Shown: piece after piece, positions 45,010-54,989 of the stretch | How positions within the stretch are numbered: position 1 is the first letter of the stretch | How the letters are laid out: the number at the start of each line of letters is the position of its first letter | Assembly (NCBI RefSeq): GCF_963678635.1 | Contig: NC_087063.1 | Location: 72,315,617 to 72,379,616 of the forward strand | Direction: 5' to 3' | Source of the DNA: Symsagittifera roscoffensis | Lineage: Eukaryota; Xenacoelomorpha; Acoela; Convolutidae | DNA length: 64,000 bases | Notes under the pieces: generated by a model | What the model was told of the DNA's origin: nothing | The model's database searches: none | The model's input: only the letters and a program-made list of their open reading frames with translations | Position numbers and translations under genes: made by a program

Positions 45010-45429
45010 TCATTTGCAGGCTAAGATTCCGTCCTTGTTCAGGTACAACAAGTCGTTTCGCTTCAGGTAGAATTGCTTCAGGATTTTGTAGCTGTCTTCT
45101 TCCAAATCTCCCTTGTCAGGTGCTCCATTCTCGATCCATCTCTTCAGACTGCTCGTCATTCTGTCATTTCGTTGAGCCCTTAGGAGATCCGACAGCCTGT
45201 ACCTGGCTTTCAAATACGTCTTCACCACGTTCATTTGCCCACTCATTATCTCCGGAGCATGAGCATCGTCCATCAACTTGACACACCATATCTTTTTCAA
45301 AGGCGTCGCTTCCTGCACAGATGGTTTCAGATTGGTACTCGTCTGCGGCATTATCTTCCACAGTGCCCTCTTCATCTCAGGTGTATCTGTCCCTGTCTGG
45401 ATCCTGATGTGTTTCTCGGTCCAGCCCAC
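45010..45429 (-). pseudogene. Pol linker between RNase H and integrase, frame-shifted piece
   Basis: 139 open codons, with LKQFYLKRNDLLYLNKDGIL matching the segment that normally precedes the integrase zinc-binding domain. It overlaps the preceding pol piece in another frame, so a frame change near 45400 separates them, and a stop at 45010 ends it. Confidence 0.7.
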
Positions 45430-46420
45430 GCTGCTTCCAGTCTACCAATAAGGAGTGGATTGCAATCTCTGACATATCGGAATTGGAAGTTGTTTCAGAC
45501 GTGTTGTCCCAGGACTGGGGTCTCGAGTCAACACTTGAGACGACTGATTCCCCAAGATCATCTTCCAAACTGTCTGAGATGTTTCTCGACTCCCCGGACA
45601 AAACTCTGTCCATCGGTCGCTTTGAACCCGACTCCCCGGACAAAATTCTGCCCCTAGGTGGTCTAGTCAACCACTCCCCGGACATTGTCTCGTCCACGGA
45701 CGAACAATCTGGGCTCTGCTCGTATTCCTCTTTTGCATCCGTGAAATGCACTCTCCTCGTGAAGCTAGATTTCGACCTGATCCTGACTTCCTCAGTAGTT
45801 TGGTTCTGATTCAGTGTTCCATATTCAGTGAACGAAGTTCTCAACAAGACCTCCTTCGGCATCGAGCTCACCAGCTGGTTGACAATCGACCTGCAATCCC
45901 GTTCAACGCCTCGGCTGCGAATGGACACTGGCCTCTTCTGTGTTCTCTCGGTGACAGTCAACCGCTGCATGGTCTCCATCCATTCACGATCATGCCTATC
46001 CACTTCCCTGTCCAACAAGTCACGGAGTTTTCCCATGACGTCCGGCGCCACGTTCACCGTCCTGTTCAATAGAGCCATGCTGTTTATACCCAGCCTGGTA
46101 AGTTCTTGCTGTACCAAGTTGGATCGGACTAGCAGATCCAACGGAACGGGCTCGCCTCTGGTTAAAAGCTTTATCTCCGCGGCCGTCTCCACTGGAAGGT
46201 CAGGGTGTCCGGGTATAGGATGTCCTGACTTGTCTAACCACCTAGTAAGTGGCAGCTTGTCGTAGGTTTCTTTGTCCAGAAAGGAAAACCCGTCTTTGAT
46301 CTCTGATTGGTTAGCCTGTTTCTCCTCGAGGCGCTCATAAAATTCTGTCTTTTTACTGAGGCTATCTGCGTTTTGGTGCTTGTCACGGGTACGGTGCTCT
46401 ATGATCATGTGGTATCCCAT
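45377..46420 (-). pseudogene. Pol piece: end of RNase H and connector
   Basis: Begins with HMIIEHRTRDKHQNADSLSK, the conserved C-terminal end of the RNase H domain (Asp in NADSLS), after a frame change near 46410. The following about 300 residues are a connector with a repeated LSGES motif at about 45590-45700, encoded by three copies of ACTCCCCGGACA on the plus strand. Confidence 0.75.
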
Positions 46421-47597
46421 CTAGGCGCACGATCCAACGACCAATATAGCTTTGGTCCATCGAATAGGTTTTCAGCCAGGCAAGGGCACGATTATCCACA
46501 CGTAACTTGAAGGGAGCACTCCCCAAGTAGGCCCTGTATTTTTCCACGAAAGTGATCACCGCAAACATCTCCGCTTTTGGTGCGCCGTACTTCATTTCAG
46601 TATCACTCAGGACTTTTCTCCCGTAGGCTATCGGACGAAGAACCGTTCTCCCGTTCCACTCCTGCTCCTGGTGAAGTATGCCCGATATCGCAACCACTGA
46701 TGCATCCGTGTCCAGCACGAACATCCCCTTCTCTGTCGGCATGCCGAGGACCGGTGCCTCGCAAAGCTCACGTTTGATGTTTTCAAATGAAACTTGTGCC
46801 TCATCAGTCCAGGTGAACTTTTTGCCCTTGTTTCTCATCAGCCTCTGCATGGGGTATATTTTGTCAGCATACCCCTTGATGAATTCTCGATAATAATTGG
46901 CAAATCCCAGAAAAATCATCAGCTGTGTATCTGTTTTAGGTGCCTTCCAGGTCAGCACCGCTTCAACCGCTTCGAAATCTGGTCTCACTCCATGTTTGTC
47001 AACCAGGCGGCCCAGATACTTTATGGAATCCCTGAGGATTTCACACTTAGAGGGTTTACATTTCAGACCCGCCTGCTTCATGCAAGAAAACACCTCCTCC
47101 AACCTCTCTATGTGGCCTTCTAAGGTTGGTGTTGCAATCACGACATCATCGACATAACACATGATGAGATTCCCGTATTTCTTAGTGACGCTCGTGAGTG
47201 CCTGGGCCATCAGTCGCTGGAATGTGGCCGTCGCGTTGCACAATCCGAATGGCATCCTCTTCCACTGGAACAGTCCCAGGTCACACGCGAAGCCTGTTTT
47301 CTCTCGATCTTAATTTCTGAGTGGCACTTGCCAGAACGCAGAGCCCAAATCCAATGTCGTGAAGAACTTCGCGTCCCCCAGCTTGGATAGGCTCTCATCG
47401 ATGCGGGGAATCGGGTATGCGTCCTTTATAGTCACTGCGTTCAGATAACGGAAATCACAACGAAATCTGAGTTTTCCCCCTTTCTTTTTCGCCATGACCA
47501 CGCCACAAGCCCATGGGGACTTCGACGGCTCGATCATGTCGTACTCCATTAACATCTCGATTTCCTTCCTACACGCTTCTGACTTGTTTGGGGTCAT
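46383..47597 (-). pseudogene. Reverse transcriptase/RNase H, one internal stop
   Basis: Clear Ty3/gypsy-type RT. It has SPWACGVVMAKKKGGKLRFR, DAYPIPRIDESLSKL, TTLDLGSAFWQVPL, MPFGLCNATATFQRLM and the catalytic CYVDDVV, then the thumb and the RNase H start with LDTDAS, AEMFAV and RVDNRA. An in-frame TAA at about 47310 separates the fingers from the palm, and the frame is lost again near 46410. The upstream junction near 47610-47645 is also out of frame. Confidence 0.9.
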
Positions 47598-47613
47598 TCT
47601 TCTCGCCCCTTCC

Positions 47614-48576
47614 CTATGAGTGAGGTACCGAGCCCTCTTCTATCTCAATCTCGTGCTCTACAAAATTACAACAACCTATGTCGGCCTTATGCTTTGAAAA
47701 AACGTCTGCGTTCCGATTTAGCACCGCTCTGAGCGAATCTAATTCCTTCTCTGATATTTTACCCTTCAGGTGTTCTATCTCAGGTAGGACAGGCTTATTC
47801 GCTGCTAATTCTGCTTCCGCCGGCCTCTCAGGAAAGTTGGAACAACTAGACAGCCCATCATCTGTTTCCGACTTCATTGAAAACAATTTCCTAGAAGATT
47901 TCAATTCATTCACTCTTTTCATTATACATTCTTGGTTCGCATGTAATGGACATTTAGTAACATCAAACTTTTTCAAGTTCTCCACACTCTGAAAGTCTGT
48001 GTTCAGAGGCAAAGCGTAGCCAAGTTTCTTTCCCCTCTGTATTGTCACTGTTGTTACTTCTGTGTTCAATAACACACTCACACACAGTCCGCTCTGTGTG
48101 AGTGAGAAGCTTCTTCCTAAAATAGCCGAGCTTTTACTGTTTGGACTTGGTACCAGACACACCTGTCTGTCATTGCTGAGTTCATTCAAGTTCCTCATCC
48201 TAAACGTCGCTACTACGGCTTGGTTTGGTTTTAATCTAACTTTTCGATCCAGAAAAATCGGCACCTTGGCCTGATTAATTAAGATCTTATTAAGGGGTCT
48301 CTTTTCATACTTTCTCTCAGGATCCTTGATCCTAATCAACCCGTCATTGAGATCGATCGTGACGTCAAAGTTGCGAACGAAATCCCTTCCTAAGTGAACT
48401 GATCGGATTCGTCCAAATTCTCCACTACTAGGAAGCTCATCCAAAGATGTCTTCCTCCGAGCTGCAGTGAAATGATCGGGGTTCGTCCAGTGACATAGAT
48501 CGCTCCCTGATTGGCCGCTGCCAACCTGATGTTTGTCGGTATGAGATCCGACCTCTCGAAACCCATGTCGGTCCAA
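47614..48576 (-). pseudogene. Protease C-terminal part and protease-RT linker
   Basis: Includes SVHLGRDFVRNFDVTID, the flap-to-C-terminal signature (LGRDF) of retropepsins, followed by a roughly 250-residue linker leading to the N-terminal RT segment (VEHEIEIEEG). It overlaps the protease ORF in another frame, so the frame changes near 48400. It ends at a TAG near 47614, just before RT. Confidence 0.75.
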
Positions 48577-49718
48577 GTTTTGACTGGCATGACACTAACC
48601 ACTGCTCCCGTGTCTAGCAGTCCCTTTACTGAAAGTTGTCTGCCTTGCACGTCCAGAACGTGTGCGGCCAGATATGCCTCGCAACCTATATGCACCGCAT
48701 CTTGTTCGAGCATCGCGTTGTGTCCGATCCGTCTAACCTTCAGCTCCTCTTGACCAATGTATATCCGGCCAATCTGATCGTTCGCATCAGTTATGTGAGC
48801 TTTCGTGTAGATATTGATGCCATCCACATTCATCAGGATCGGGTAAGGGCCATGGACATCGATATAATGTCCGTCCACTTTCATCAGCCTCGGACCTCCC
48901 GTTGATAGCAGCGCTCGCACTGCCCTGGAGTCCAGTTTGGGATCTTTCTCCTTCAGGTAGTCGGCATAGATGTCCAGGTGGACTAGTGTAATCTCGGATG
49001 GTTCACTCAAGTTCTTGACCACCTGGTGCCCCGCGACTGAGATGATGGACATTATTTTGGTCCCCTCCTTCGTCATGCCGAAAGTCTTACCAGATATAAC
49101 GTTCAGTTTCAATCCCTGTTTTCTGGGTTCCTCTTTGTCTTCTACTTTTGTCGTTTTACCCAGAACATTAAAATTTTCCCGAAGATCTGTGCTCTCCAGC
49201 TCCGACCTTACCCATTGCTCCACTTCTTTCGTGGCTAGGTCCTGTTTGACATTCTGCAGCGTTGTCCTTGCCGCCAGGCCGTAATCCACCTTGAGTGGGC
49301 TAGACGACTCTGCTTCGAGGTTCGAGGCTACCACCTCGTCAGGCCATGTCTTAACCTTTTTGGTCGTGAAGGTGCTCGGTGTCGTCTCCTTTCTGCGAGA
49401 TTCAGCCTCGTTCATCAGACGTGCTCGACTGGCCTTGACACCCGAAAGCGCCTCTTCGTGGCGGGGATGTTTCGCGTCCGCTCCTGCATCCCAAAATTGA
49501 GTACAATCCGACTTGAAGTGTCCCTCCAAATTACAGAAGAAACACCTCGGACCATATTTCATGATGAGCCCTCTGACGTACTCTTCATGATCCTCGTCTG
49601 TCGCGTCGGCGTCCTCGAGAAAGTAGCCTATGGCCTTCATGTTCTGTTTGTATGCAGAACACGCGGAAACGTGATGGTCCATCGAACCACAATTTGCACA
49701 CGACCTCCTCTTATCCAT
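48390..49718 (-). CDS. Nucleocapsid zinc knuckles and retropepsin (pro) of element G
   Basis: Two CCHC knuckles open the ORF: CANCGSMDHHVSAC and CFFCNLEGHFKSDC, both C-x2-C-x4-H-x4-C, the RNA-binding nucleocapsid motif. A long spacer follows, then the aspartic protease active site LLDTGAVVSVMP (about residue 377). The reading frame is open upstream of this ATG past the gag stop and lies in the -1 frame relative to gag, so gag-pro expression would need a -1 frameshift in the overlap near 49800-49815. I see no textbook slippery heptamer there. The frame is lost near 48400, within the protease. Confidence 0.85.
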   Translation of the reverse strand: MDKRRSCANCGSMDHHVSACSAYKQNMKAIGYFLEDADATDEDHEEYVRGLIMKYGPRCFFCNLEGHFKSDCTQFWDAGADAKHPRHEEALSGVKASRARLMNEAESRRKETTPSTFTTKKVKTWPDEVVASNLEAESSSPLKVDYGLAARTTLQNVKQDLATKEVEQWVRSELESTDLRENFNVLGKTTKVEDKEEPRKQGLKLNVISGKTFGMTKEGTKIMSIISVAGHQVVKNLSEPSEITLVHLDIYADYLKEKDPKLDSRAVRALLSTGGPRLMKVDGHYIDVHGPYPILMNVDGINIYTKAHITDANDQIGRIYIGQEELKVRRIGHNAMLEQDAVHIGCEAYLAAHVLDVQGRQLSVKGLLDTGAVVSVMPVKTWTDMGFERSDLIPTNIRLAAANQGAIYVTGRTPIISLQLGGRHLWMSFLVVENLDESDQFT

Positions 49719-49810
49719 GTCATCGCGAGGTTTGTACCAACTGGAATTGGCACCAGTGTTTGTCCCGCTATAGTTGCCATTATTGCTGTAACGGTTTTGC
49801 GCCCTCGGTT

Positions 49811-51931
49811 TTATGAGTAATATTCGCGTGACTTCATACGCAAGTCGTCGGGCGTGGGTACCTGGTCAAGCGACAGGGTGAAGTGAGTGGCCAACATCGT
49901 CTTCAACTCCTCACTCCTTAATCCGTCCATGAACTTCGAAGCAATCGCCAAGTTTCGCTCGGATATTTTCTCATCTGGGTTGCTTCTCCTCCTAAGCAAT
50001 TCAAGGTCGTCCAAAAAATTACCTATGGATTCGTCATCTCTTTGACGCCTCTTCTCGAACTTCACCATAGCCTGGTGCCCTTGTACTCCAGAGCCGAAAC
50101 GATTCAGCAGGATGTCGAATATCTTGCGAGCGCTGTCTCTCTCATTGGCTCTTTTCGCCATTACACAACTTAATACAGTACCCTCCAGGTTGCTCGTCAG
50201 CGAGCTGCACTCTTGTTTCTTGGAGAGATTCTCTTCCTCAAAGTGTAACTTCATCACCTCTATCCAAGTATCAATGCAGCCGTCTGACTCGTCTTTATAT
50301 GACTTCGGCTTTTTCAGTGTCCTTCTTGACCTCTCTCCTCTCTCGGTTGACTTCGAGAGCTTGGTGATGAATGTTTTGAGAGATCTGTTCAGAGGCTCAA
50401 ACATCGAGGCATACATCGTTGTGTCCTGTGAGACCGTAGTCAGATCTGGTACTGAACTGTTTTGTGGCACAGTTGGCAACCTTGTCTCCGGGGTGGCATC
50501 TGCCTCCGGCGGGACTGGATTCGTCCAGCCAGGCCTCGACGGGGCTGCCCTTGACCGCTCCTTGTTTCTGGGTTCGTAGTTCGTTCTCGAGCCTTGCTGG
50601 GCTCTGGCATTGCTGCCCGTACCATCTCCATCATTTGCATGGCGTGAGCGCTCCCTTGGTTTGGAACGCTCCTGCCAATTGCTCCCATTCAGGATCGCGT
50701 CAAGCTTCCGCATCATAAAGTCAGACTTTGCATCTAACCTTTTCTCCAGGCTAGTCATCGTGTGGGCGTAGGTACTATCATGATCGTTCAACAATCGTTC
50801 GATCTCCCTGGTCATCCTAGCCTCTCTTTCGTATGACTCCTTGTTTGCCTGTGCCAGGCTCTCTGCCAGGCATTGATCGGTGTTGCGAATCAACTGAGCC
50901 TGATCAACCCTCGCCTGCGACTTCATATGCGTTAGTTCGTCTCTCAGATTCTCTTGACCTTTGTGAGCTCTCTCATCAACCTGATCTATTCTTTTAGTCA
51001 TGTCCCGCCTCAGTTCATCTAGACCATTCATTACGCCAGCGAACATGTCACTTATGTCGCCAGTGGCCCCAAATGACGGGGTTAGTCTCAGAGAAGATGA
51101 GGTCAACTGCGGCTGCAGCCTGGTGCTTGATGACGCACCGCCTTTTTGCTTGCTCATCGACGTCATTAATCTGTCGAATGTCGATGACGCTCCCATCGTT
51201 ATCCCATCCGACATGGGCCTGGTCGGCGAGGTTGACGACGCCTTCCTGCTCATATCGTTCCTTGTGCACGGTGTGAAGTTCACATCCGGATGGGTTATCT
51301 CCGGGTAGTCATCACTGGAAGTCAAACCTACAGTTGGTAGTGACGCCATGCGTTCGTGGTACAAAGACTTCCAACTCTTCTTAGCCTTCAAACCCGTTTG
51401 TTCTTCACTCGGGCTTTTACTCGACATCATCGCGTTGTTGCTCTGCTTGGCCCGAGATGAGTGGGTACTAGCCGAATGTGAGTATTCCCCCCTCCACCTG
51501 TGACTTTTGGTCTCCGATTTGGACATCCCTCTGAATAATACTTCCTCTCGCGGCTCGACCTCGGAACGCTCCGAGGTCTCCTCTGTCCTCTCGACTTCCT
51601 CCCGCTCGAGGTCCTCGCTCGGCTCAAAGTCGGGTCGAATGAGCGTCTGTTCTCCCTCGTCAAAGGGGTCCACAAGCGTTTCGCTCGCGGTTCCGGCTTC
51701 GGCGCTCCGCCTTTTATCGCCATCGAGGTTTTTCTCGCTCCTCAATCTCATTCCGCTCACTGAAAGATCAGGTTGACCTTTAGTCGATTCGTTTTCAGCA
51801 AACACGTCGGAGGCGCTGCTAAACGAGGACTGGCTACGCCTAGTTTTAAATTTTCGCGTGCTGCCCTTGCTCAGCCTGGGAATCTTAGTAGTCGATCCTA
51901 ACGAGTCCCTGCGCTGCATACTTTGTGACAC
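49811..51931 (-). CDS. Gag of element G (706 codons)
   Basis: Intact. The N-terminal about 290 residues are Ser/Arg/Glu-rich and probably disordered. Residues about 290-420 form a long charged coiled coil (LDELRRDMTKRIDQVDE onward). A basic Arg-rich linker follows. The last about 170 residues resemble the Ty3/gypsy capsid domain (CIDTWIEVMKLHFEEE, then ARKIFDILLNRFGSG, FLDDLELLRRRSNPD, LAIASKFMDGL). Gag builds the virus-like particle that packages element RNA. The N-terminal extension with coiled coil is unusually long for the family; it may serve the very long genome. Confidence 0.85.
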   Translation of the reverse strand: MSQSMQRRDSLGSTTKIPRLSKGSTRKFKTRRSQSSFSSASDVFAENESTKGQPDLSVSGMRLRSEKNLDGDKRRSAEAGTASETLVDPFDEGEQTLIRPDFEPSEDLEREEVERTEETSERSEVEPREEVLFRGMSKSETKSHRWRGEYSHSASTHSSRAKQSNNAMMSSKSPSEEQTGLKAKKSWKSLYHERMASLPTVGLTSSDDYPEITHPDVNFTPCTRNDMSRKASSTSPTRPMSDGITMGASSTFDRLMTSMSKQKGGASSSTRLQPQLTSSSLRLTPSFGATGDISDMFAGVMNGLDELRRDMTKRIDQVDERAHKGQENLRDELTHMKSQARVDQAQLIRNTDQCLAESLAQANKESYEREARMTREIERLLNDHDSTYAHTMTSLEKRLDAKSDFMMRKLDAILNGSNWQERSKPRERSRHANDGDGTGSNARAQQGSRTNYEPRNKERSRAAPSRPGWTNPVPPEADATPETRLPTVPQNSSVPDLTTVSQDTTMYASMFEPLNRSLKTFITKLSKSTERGERSRRTLKKPKSYKDESDGCIDTWIEVMKLHFEEENLSKKQECSSLTSNLEGTVLSCVMAKRANERDSARKIFDILLNRFGSGVQGHQAMVKFEKRRQRDDESIGNFLDDLELLRRRSNPDEKISERNLAIASKFMDGLRSEELKTMLATHFTLSLDQVPTPDDLRMKSREYYS

Positions 51932-52344
51932 AAAAAAAAAACAATATTCTTATGTCGAAAAGTCAGTATCAATCTCTTAGGTTTCTCAATGACAATCTTA
52001 GTGACTCAGCTAGAGTTACACACACACACACAACAACAGGGCATGCTTAGTATTGATATAATACTAACTCAACCCTGTCGTATAGTATTATAGTATCACA
52101 AGATTTTCACAAGATATAATCAACACACAAAACACAATAGATAATCAGATAAGAATATCCTACAGGTGACAGCGACCTTTTGTCAGTATCAATTTATCGC
52201 CACACAATTTATCAAGTCACTGCTTTGTTAAAATTAAACAATCTTTGATAAAAAGCAGTGATGACTCAGAAACAGATCAAAAAAACTTGGTCTTAAAGAA
52301 AAAGACTTCCCTCAATCGGAACGATCCGAAAGAACAAAGCCCAG

Positions 52345-52645
52345 GACACAGTCTTCTCAAGTGGGTGTGTATTTGCCTAATACAACCACCGAGGTCTTCT
52401 TTTAGGTGCCCTGCGATTGCCCGAGCTGTCCTATTAAGTAGCTCAAGGCAACCTCTGATCGAAAACTTCTAAAGTCTATGAAAAAGCTGCCCCACACCCG
52501 GAACGCTCCAAGTGCACGAGAGCAGGGAACAACTTTTCTTCTCAAGTGAGTGTGTATTTGCCTAATACACTCACCGAGGTCTTCTTTTATTTGTTCCCGG
52601 ATTGCCCGAACTTTCCTATTAATTAGCTCAAGGCAACCGCACAAC
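52345..52645. repeat. Two-copy 185-bp-spaced hairpin repeat
   Basis: A block from TCTTCTCAAGTG to TAGCTCAAGGCAACC occurs at 52352 and 52537. Each contains an inverted repeat around TTTGCCTAA; the second copy has GTGAGTGTGTATT facing AATACACTCAC. Sequence between the hairpin and the block end (CGAGGTCTTCTTTTA, GATTGCCCGA, CTATTAA-TAGCTCAAGG) is conserved in both. Confidence 0.85.
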
Positions 52646-52847
52646 CAAAATCACAATCAAAAAAAAATTTTTTGTTCGAGGACTTCTGATACACCCGATC
52701 TAGAATCCAAAGTTGATCACGAATTTCCGGGTCAAAATGGGCTCTTATGATCCCAATAAGCCGCCTAATATCCTAATATGATTTTAATTAAATGGATATT
52801 TTCCTTTTCCCAAATTGCCACAGAAGGTTTCCTCAAGCTTCCAACAA

Positions 52848-53195
52848 GGAGGGTTGCTAAGATGTTCAAGTCACTCCGGAGGGTTGTTAAGACACTTAGT
52901 CTACCTCGGAGGGTACCTTAATCACCCAAGTTACCTCGGAGGGTCCCTTAAATTTACTAAGGAGGGTCAGTAAGATGCTTAATATGCTCCGGAGGGTTAC
53001 TTCGGAGGGTACCTCCAAAATTTTCAAATTTCTGAAACTCACTTAGAAGGGTCTTCAATTAACTTCAGGAAGCGTCAAAACAAGCTAAGTTCTCTACGAT
53101 GGGCTGTTTAACTTTTTTGGGTGATCTCGTGGAATTTTTCACTAAGGAGGGTTGCTAAGGGGTTTAGCTGACTCCGGAGGGTTACTTCGGAGGGT
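52848..53195. repeat. 30-bp tandem array of GGAGGGT units
   Basis: GGAGGGT starts at 52848, 52878, 52908 and 52938 (exact 30-bp period), then 52961, 52991, 53004, and again 53146, 53176, 53189. The last two triplets have identical 30 and 13 spacing and are 185 bp apart. Each GGAGGGT is followed within 2-6 bases by a TTAA or CTAA. The units resemble half of the 69-nt dyad module. Confidence 0.85.
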
Positions 53196-53696
53196 TCCCC
53201 AAAAATCACGAAAAAGGTTATGTTACCGCAATAAAGTCTCTAAAAGCGGTCCACCTGAGTTAAAACTAGGGTGGCTGACACGGTCAACCTTCCCAGTTGG
53301 ATAAAAAGGTGTTTTGATAAAATTTTCTGCCGCTCGGTGGGTTACCTGTAATTTGGACCTTCCGAATCAACAAATTCTAAAAAATTTTTCTTTTCCGAGA
53401 TTATCAACCCAGAAACGGTTGCGGTCCGGAAAAGTGGTCCAAAACGTCGACTTATGGTACCAAAATTATCCCGATCGGATGACTAGTCTTTGAGAAATTG
53501 CCAAAAAGGTGTTTGTCCAAATGGCCTCTTTTCACCACCTATATAGGTTCTGAGAAACTTTTTCCGCAATTCCTATCGAAAGTGCCTAAAAATAATTGAA
53601 ACGAGCGTAGTAACCCTGTACGGCACTGGAATAGTGCAAAAAACCGGATCAAAATTGGTTTGGAGACAAAAATTTGGCCAATAACTATCAATTTTG

Positions 53697-53765
53697 GACC
53701 CTCCGGTTCCTTCCTTTTCCAATCCTTAAGTCGTTAGCTCTATCCAAGGAGCCAATCGGAGGGTT
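53697..53765. promoter_or_regulatory. Dyad module (leader of G)
   Basis: GACCCTCC at the left end, GGAGGGTT at the right end, 69 nt. The centre is TTAAGTCGTTAG, one base shorter than the usual TTAA-N5-TTAA. Confidence 0.7.
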
Positions 53766-54172
53766 ACTCAAGAATTTCTCTAGTAACCGAGCACGTTATG
53801 CTAGCACGCTCCTAACGCAAAAAGTTTTATTGCTCTAACTCTAAAAACTCAAAAACTCGATCCCCAAAACAGATTGACAAAATTCAGAAAATTATCGAAA
53901 TTTTGACCGAAAAGTTTTGGTTTTTTCCAACTTCTACTGAGTCTTTTCTCACGCGGTTTCATTAGTTAGGGGGATCGTACTACGTAGCTACTCCCTATAT
54001 AAAAGCTTTTTGTTGTTCGGAAAAGCTCGGATATCCAAAAATTTGTGGTCTACAGTTTGATCGAAAATCGATGATTTTCGACAAAATTGGGTGTTTTTTT
54101 GGGTCTAATTGAGGAGATAAGTAATATGTAATAGGATAATAACCTATTAGTAGTCGTTAATGAATAGTACTA

Positions 54173-54241
54173 TACCCTTCTTTGCACCGAAATACCCGAA
54201 TTAAGACCCTTAACTCGGAAATTTGTAATCGATGGAGGGTA
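54173..54241. promoter_or_regulatory. 69-nt dyad module (leader of G)
   Basis: TACCCTTC to GGAGGGTA, 69 nt. TTAAGACCCTTAA occupies 54201-54213, exactly at the centre (54207). Confidence 0.85.
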
Positions 54242-54398
54242 CAATCGGACCGCGCCAATCGTGCCCCCCACCACTTAAGTTTTAATGAAATAGTACCCGA
54301 ACGATACTAAAATTGCTTCAACGATACCCAACAGTCGTTGCGGATGTTGTCCTTGATGTCCCTGTTGAGTGTGGAACACGTTGATCAGCTTGCCACTC

Positions 54399-54467
54399 TA
54401 CCCTCCGGTCACCGGCAAAATCACCATTAACGTGCTTAAACACTCAAATTACACTCGAGGGAGGGTA
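54399..54467. promoter_or_regulatory. 69-nt dyad module (leader of G)
   Basis: TACCCTCC to GGAGGGTA, 69 nt. TTAACGTGCTTAA occupies 54427-54439, exactly at the centre (54433). Confidence 0.85.
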
Positions 54468-54772
54468 TCCAACCCTTCACCAAAACACACAATCTTCCTA
54501 TCAGAAACAATATAAATCAATCTGAAACAACAACAAATAGGAAGGTCAGATCACATCCCGTCCGGAAATAATATATAAACTGTCACTTTACATTTTTTAC
54601 TGTTTTTGGTCTTTTTTGGATTTTTTACTGTTTTTTGTACTTTTTTGTTTTCAAATAAATTTATTTTTGGCTTTTTCTTGGTTATACACTATTTTTGTTT
54701 GGTTTTACGCTTTTTCTTTAATTGTTTTTGGTCCTGGGACCTCAGGACAAGCGGGCTCTAGATTTCCCACCT

Positions 54773-54841
54773 AACCCTCCGGCCCCCGGAATTTTCGGTG
54801 TTAACTAAGTTAAAAAGCTAAATAGTACTGGACGGAGGGTA
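54773..54841. promoter_or_regulatory. 69-nt dyad module (leader of G)
   Basis: AACCCTCC to GGAGGGTA, 69 nt. TTAACTAAGTTAA occupies 54801-54813, exactly at the centre (54807). Its core and right arm also match the module at 56357-56425 of element P. Confidence 0.85.
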
Positions 54842-54843
54842 CG

Positions 54844-54912
54844 CACCTTCCCCCCAGTACAATAACGGTCATTCAGGCCTCTAACTCGGGCATACGCCCG
54901 GAGCGGAGGGTT
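54844..54912. promoter_or_regulatory. 69-nt dyad module (leader of G), variant core
   Basis: CACCTTCC to GGAGGGTT, 69 nt, two bases from the previous module. The centre (54878) reads TTCAGGCCTCTAA, a degenerate core. Confidence 0.7.
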
Positions 54913-54959
54913 CGTCGCTGAAACGCTTGCTGATCATGATGGTCTTATGCCTTTGACAG

Positions 54960-54977
54960 ACCCACCCAGGAGCGCCA
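54960..54977 (-). promoter_or_regulatory. Primer-binding-site-like motif of element G
   Basis: On the minus strand TGGCGCTCCTGGGTGGGT starts 12 nt after the 5' LTR end. A PBS normally starts with TGG, the complement of a tRNA CCA end. The same core, TGGCGCTCCTGGGTG, follows the LTR ends at 56197 and 63406 with nearly the same 12-13-nt spacer. The tRNA was not identified, and the spacer is longer than the usual 0-5 nt. Confidence 0.65.
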
Positions 54978-54989
54978 TAAAAACGTCTA

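Larger units (their letters stand above)
51932..54959 (-). other. Element G 5' leader (3 kb, structured)
   Basis: Non-coding between PBS and gag. Reading along the element: five 69-nt dyad modules (53697-54912), a gap with few features, a 30-bp tandem array of CGGAGGGT units (52848-53195), and a two-copy hairpin repeat (52345-52645) close to gag. A (CA)n run sits at 52019-52033. The density of inverted repeats suggests RNA structure (packaging, translation) or a DNA-protein array; neither can be shown here. Confidence 0.8.

Noticed and set aside
33225-51776. Many plus-strand ORFs of 60-170 codons opposite element G
   Set aside because: They are antisense to clearly domain-bearing minus-strand ORFs and show no motifs of their own.
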